A stretch of 14,871 nucleotides of DNA, from NCBI GenBank assembly GCA_046590195.1, contig JBKJTP010000042.1:1-14871 (forward strand), in the 5' to 3' direction. How positions within the stretch are numbered: position 1 is the first letter of the stretch; every line of letters starts with the position of its first letter. Source of the DNA: JBKJTP01 sp046590195. Lineage in GTDB: Bacteria; Bacteroidota; Ignavibacteria; Palsa-1295. Shown piece by piece: positions 14,392 through 14,871 of the stretch. The notes beneath the pieces are model-generated. The model saw nothing but the letters and a program-made list of their open reading frames with translations. It made no database searches and was not told where the DNA came from. Position numbers and translations under genes: made by a program.

Positions 14392-14871
14392 TTAGAGCGA
14401 GTTAGGCCAAATCTCTGACATCTCATCTAGGAAGTCGTAGTCCGTAAGATCGTAGTGCAGCGGTGTGATCGAGATCTTGTTCTCGCGGATCGCCACGTCA
14501 TCGATGTCGCTCTCGTGATCGACCAGTACGTACTCCCCTTTCAGCCAGTAGTAAGGCCGTTGCTGCGGATCCATGCGCTTCTCGAACGTGTCCTGCCAGT
14601 ACGATCTGCCCTGACGTGTAAAGGTGAATCCCTCTATCTCTGCCAGCGGAACAGCCGGTACATTGACATTGAGCAGCGTGCCTTCTGGTAAGCCCTGCTT
14701 GTGCACGACTGGCACGAACTGCCGCATGAACTCTGCGGCGCCTGAAAAATCTGGATCGCCGCCATACCTCGTAAGTGAGACAGCGATCGATGGCACGCCG
14801 AGAACGGTAGCTTCGGTGGCAGCGCTCACGGTGCCTGAGTAGATCACGTTCACCGCTGTATTGCGGCCATG
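14392..14871 (-). CDS. surE: 5'-nucleotidase SurE (partial, N-terminus beyond window)
   Basis: The frame is open to the window edge, giving 159 residues that end at the TAA at 14392. The first visible residues, HGRNTAVNVIYSGTVSAA, match the SurE signature (N....V.YSGTVSAA.EA), followed by VPSIAVSL and, further on, GTLLNVNVP and ISITPLHYDLTDY, all typical of SurE. The internal GTG at 14853 is not a real start, since the family pattern continues upstream. SurE is a metal-dependent nucleoside 5'-monophosphate phosphatase; the N-terminal DD metal site is outside the window. It lies nine bases before ftsX and is likely co-transcribed with it. Confidence 0.95.
   Translation of the reverse strand, partial: HGRNTAVNVIYSGTVSAATEATVLGVPSIAVSLTRYGGDPDFSGAAEFMRQFVPVVHKQGLPEGTLLNVNVPAVPLAEIEGFTFTRQGRSYWQDTFEKRMDPQQRPYYWLKGEYVLVDHESDIDDVAIRENKISITPLHYDLTDYDFLDEMSEIWPNSL

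Overview
The window reads as a chromosomal piece from a bacterium of the Bacteroidetes/Chlorobi (FCB) assemblage, perhaps an Ignavibacteria- or Kapabacteria-like lineage. The grounds are a short histone H1-like (Hc1-type) protein of the kind common in that group, very few Shine-Dalgarno sequences, and a TAnnTTTG-type element before one gene. The phylum is an inference. GATC and CGATCG words are conspicuously frequent throughout. I see no phage, transposase, CRISPR array, rRNA or tRNA.

Layout. Positions 1-3976 (minus strand) hold a beta-oxidation/C4 acyl-CoA pair: the N-terminal part of a 3-hydroxyacyl-CoA dehydrogenase and a complete acetyl-CoA acetyltransferase. Two glycosyltransferase genes (a GT2 enzyme and a multi-spanning GT-C/GT39-like enzyme) lie between them, with an inverted-repeat cluster upstream of the GT-C gene. 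Positions 4122-5596 hold a small orphan gene and a convergent CBM48-plus-esterase protein. Positions 5625-8078 hold an M20 dipeptidase and a class III-type sirtuin, bracketed and separated by two palindromic intergenic repeat elements. Positions 8075-9910 hold a TerB-like helical protein divergent from a bacterial deoxyhypusine-synthase homologue.

Positions 9879-11569 (minus strand) are the most interesting part. Here a tightly overlapping four-gene operon encodes a HipA-like kinase, a DUF3037 protein, an 81-residue toxin-like protein and a DUF2283 protein. Every junction overlaps (11, 4 and 4 bases). I read this as a HipA_2/DUF3037 pair fused in one transcript to a small toxin-antitoxin-like pair, possibly a compound stress or defence module.

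Positions 11570-14871 hold a long AT-rich regulatory region, a surface lipoprotein with its own terminator, the histone H1-like gene with a strong ribosome binding site and terminator, and a surE-ftsX pair on the minus strand with a facing terminator. Several gene starts were moved inward from the longest possible reading frame because the extra N-terminus is translated repeat DNA (2695, 7344) or because an ATG fits better (5596, 8620, 10357).
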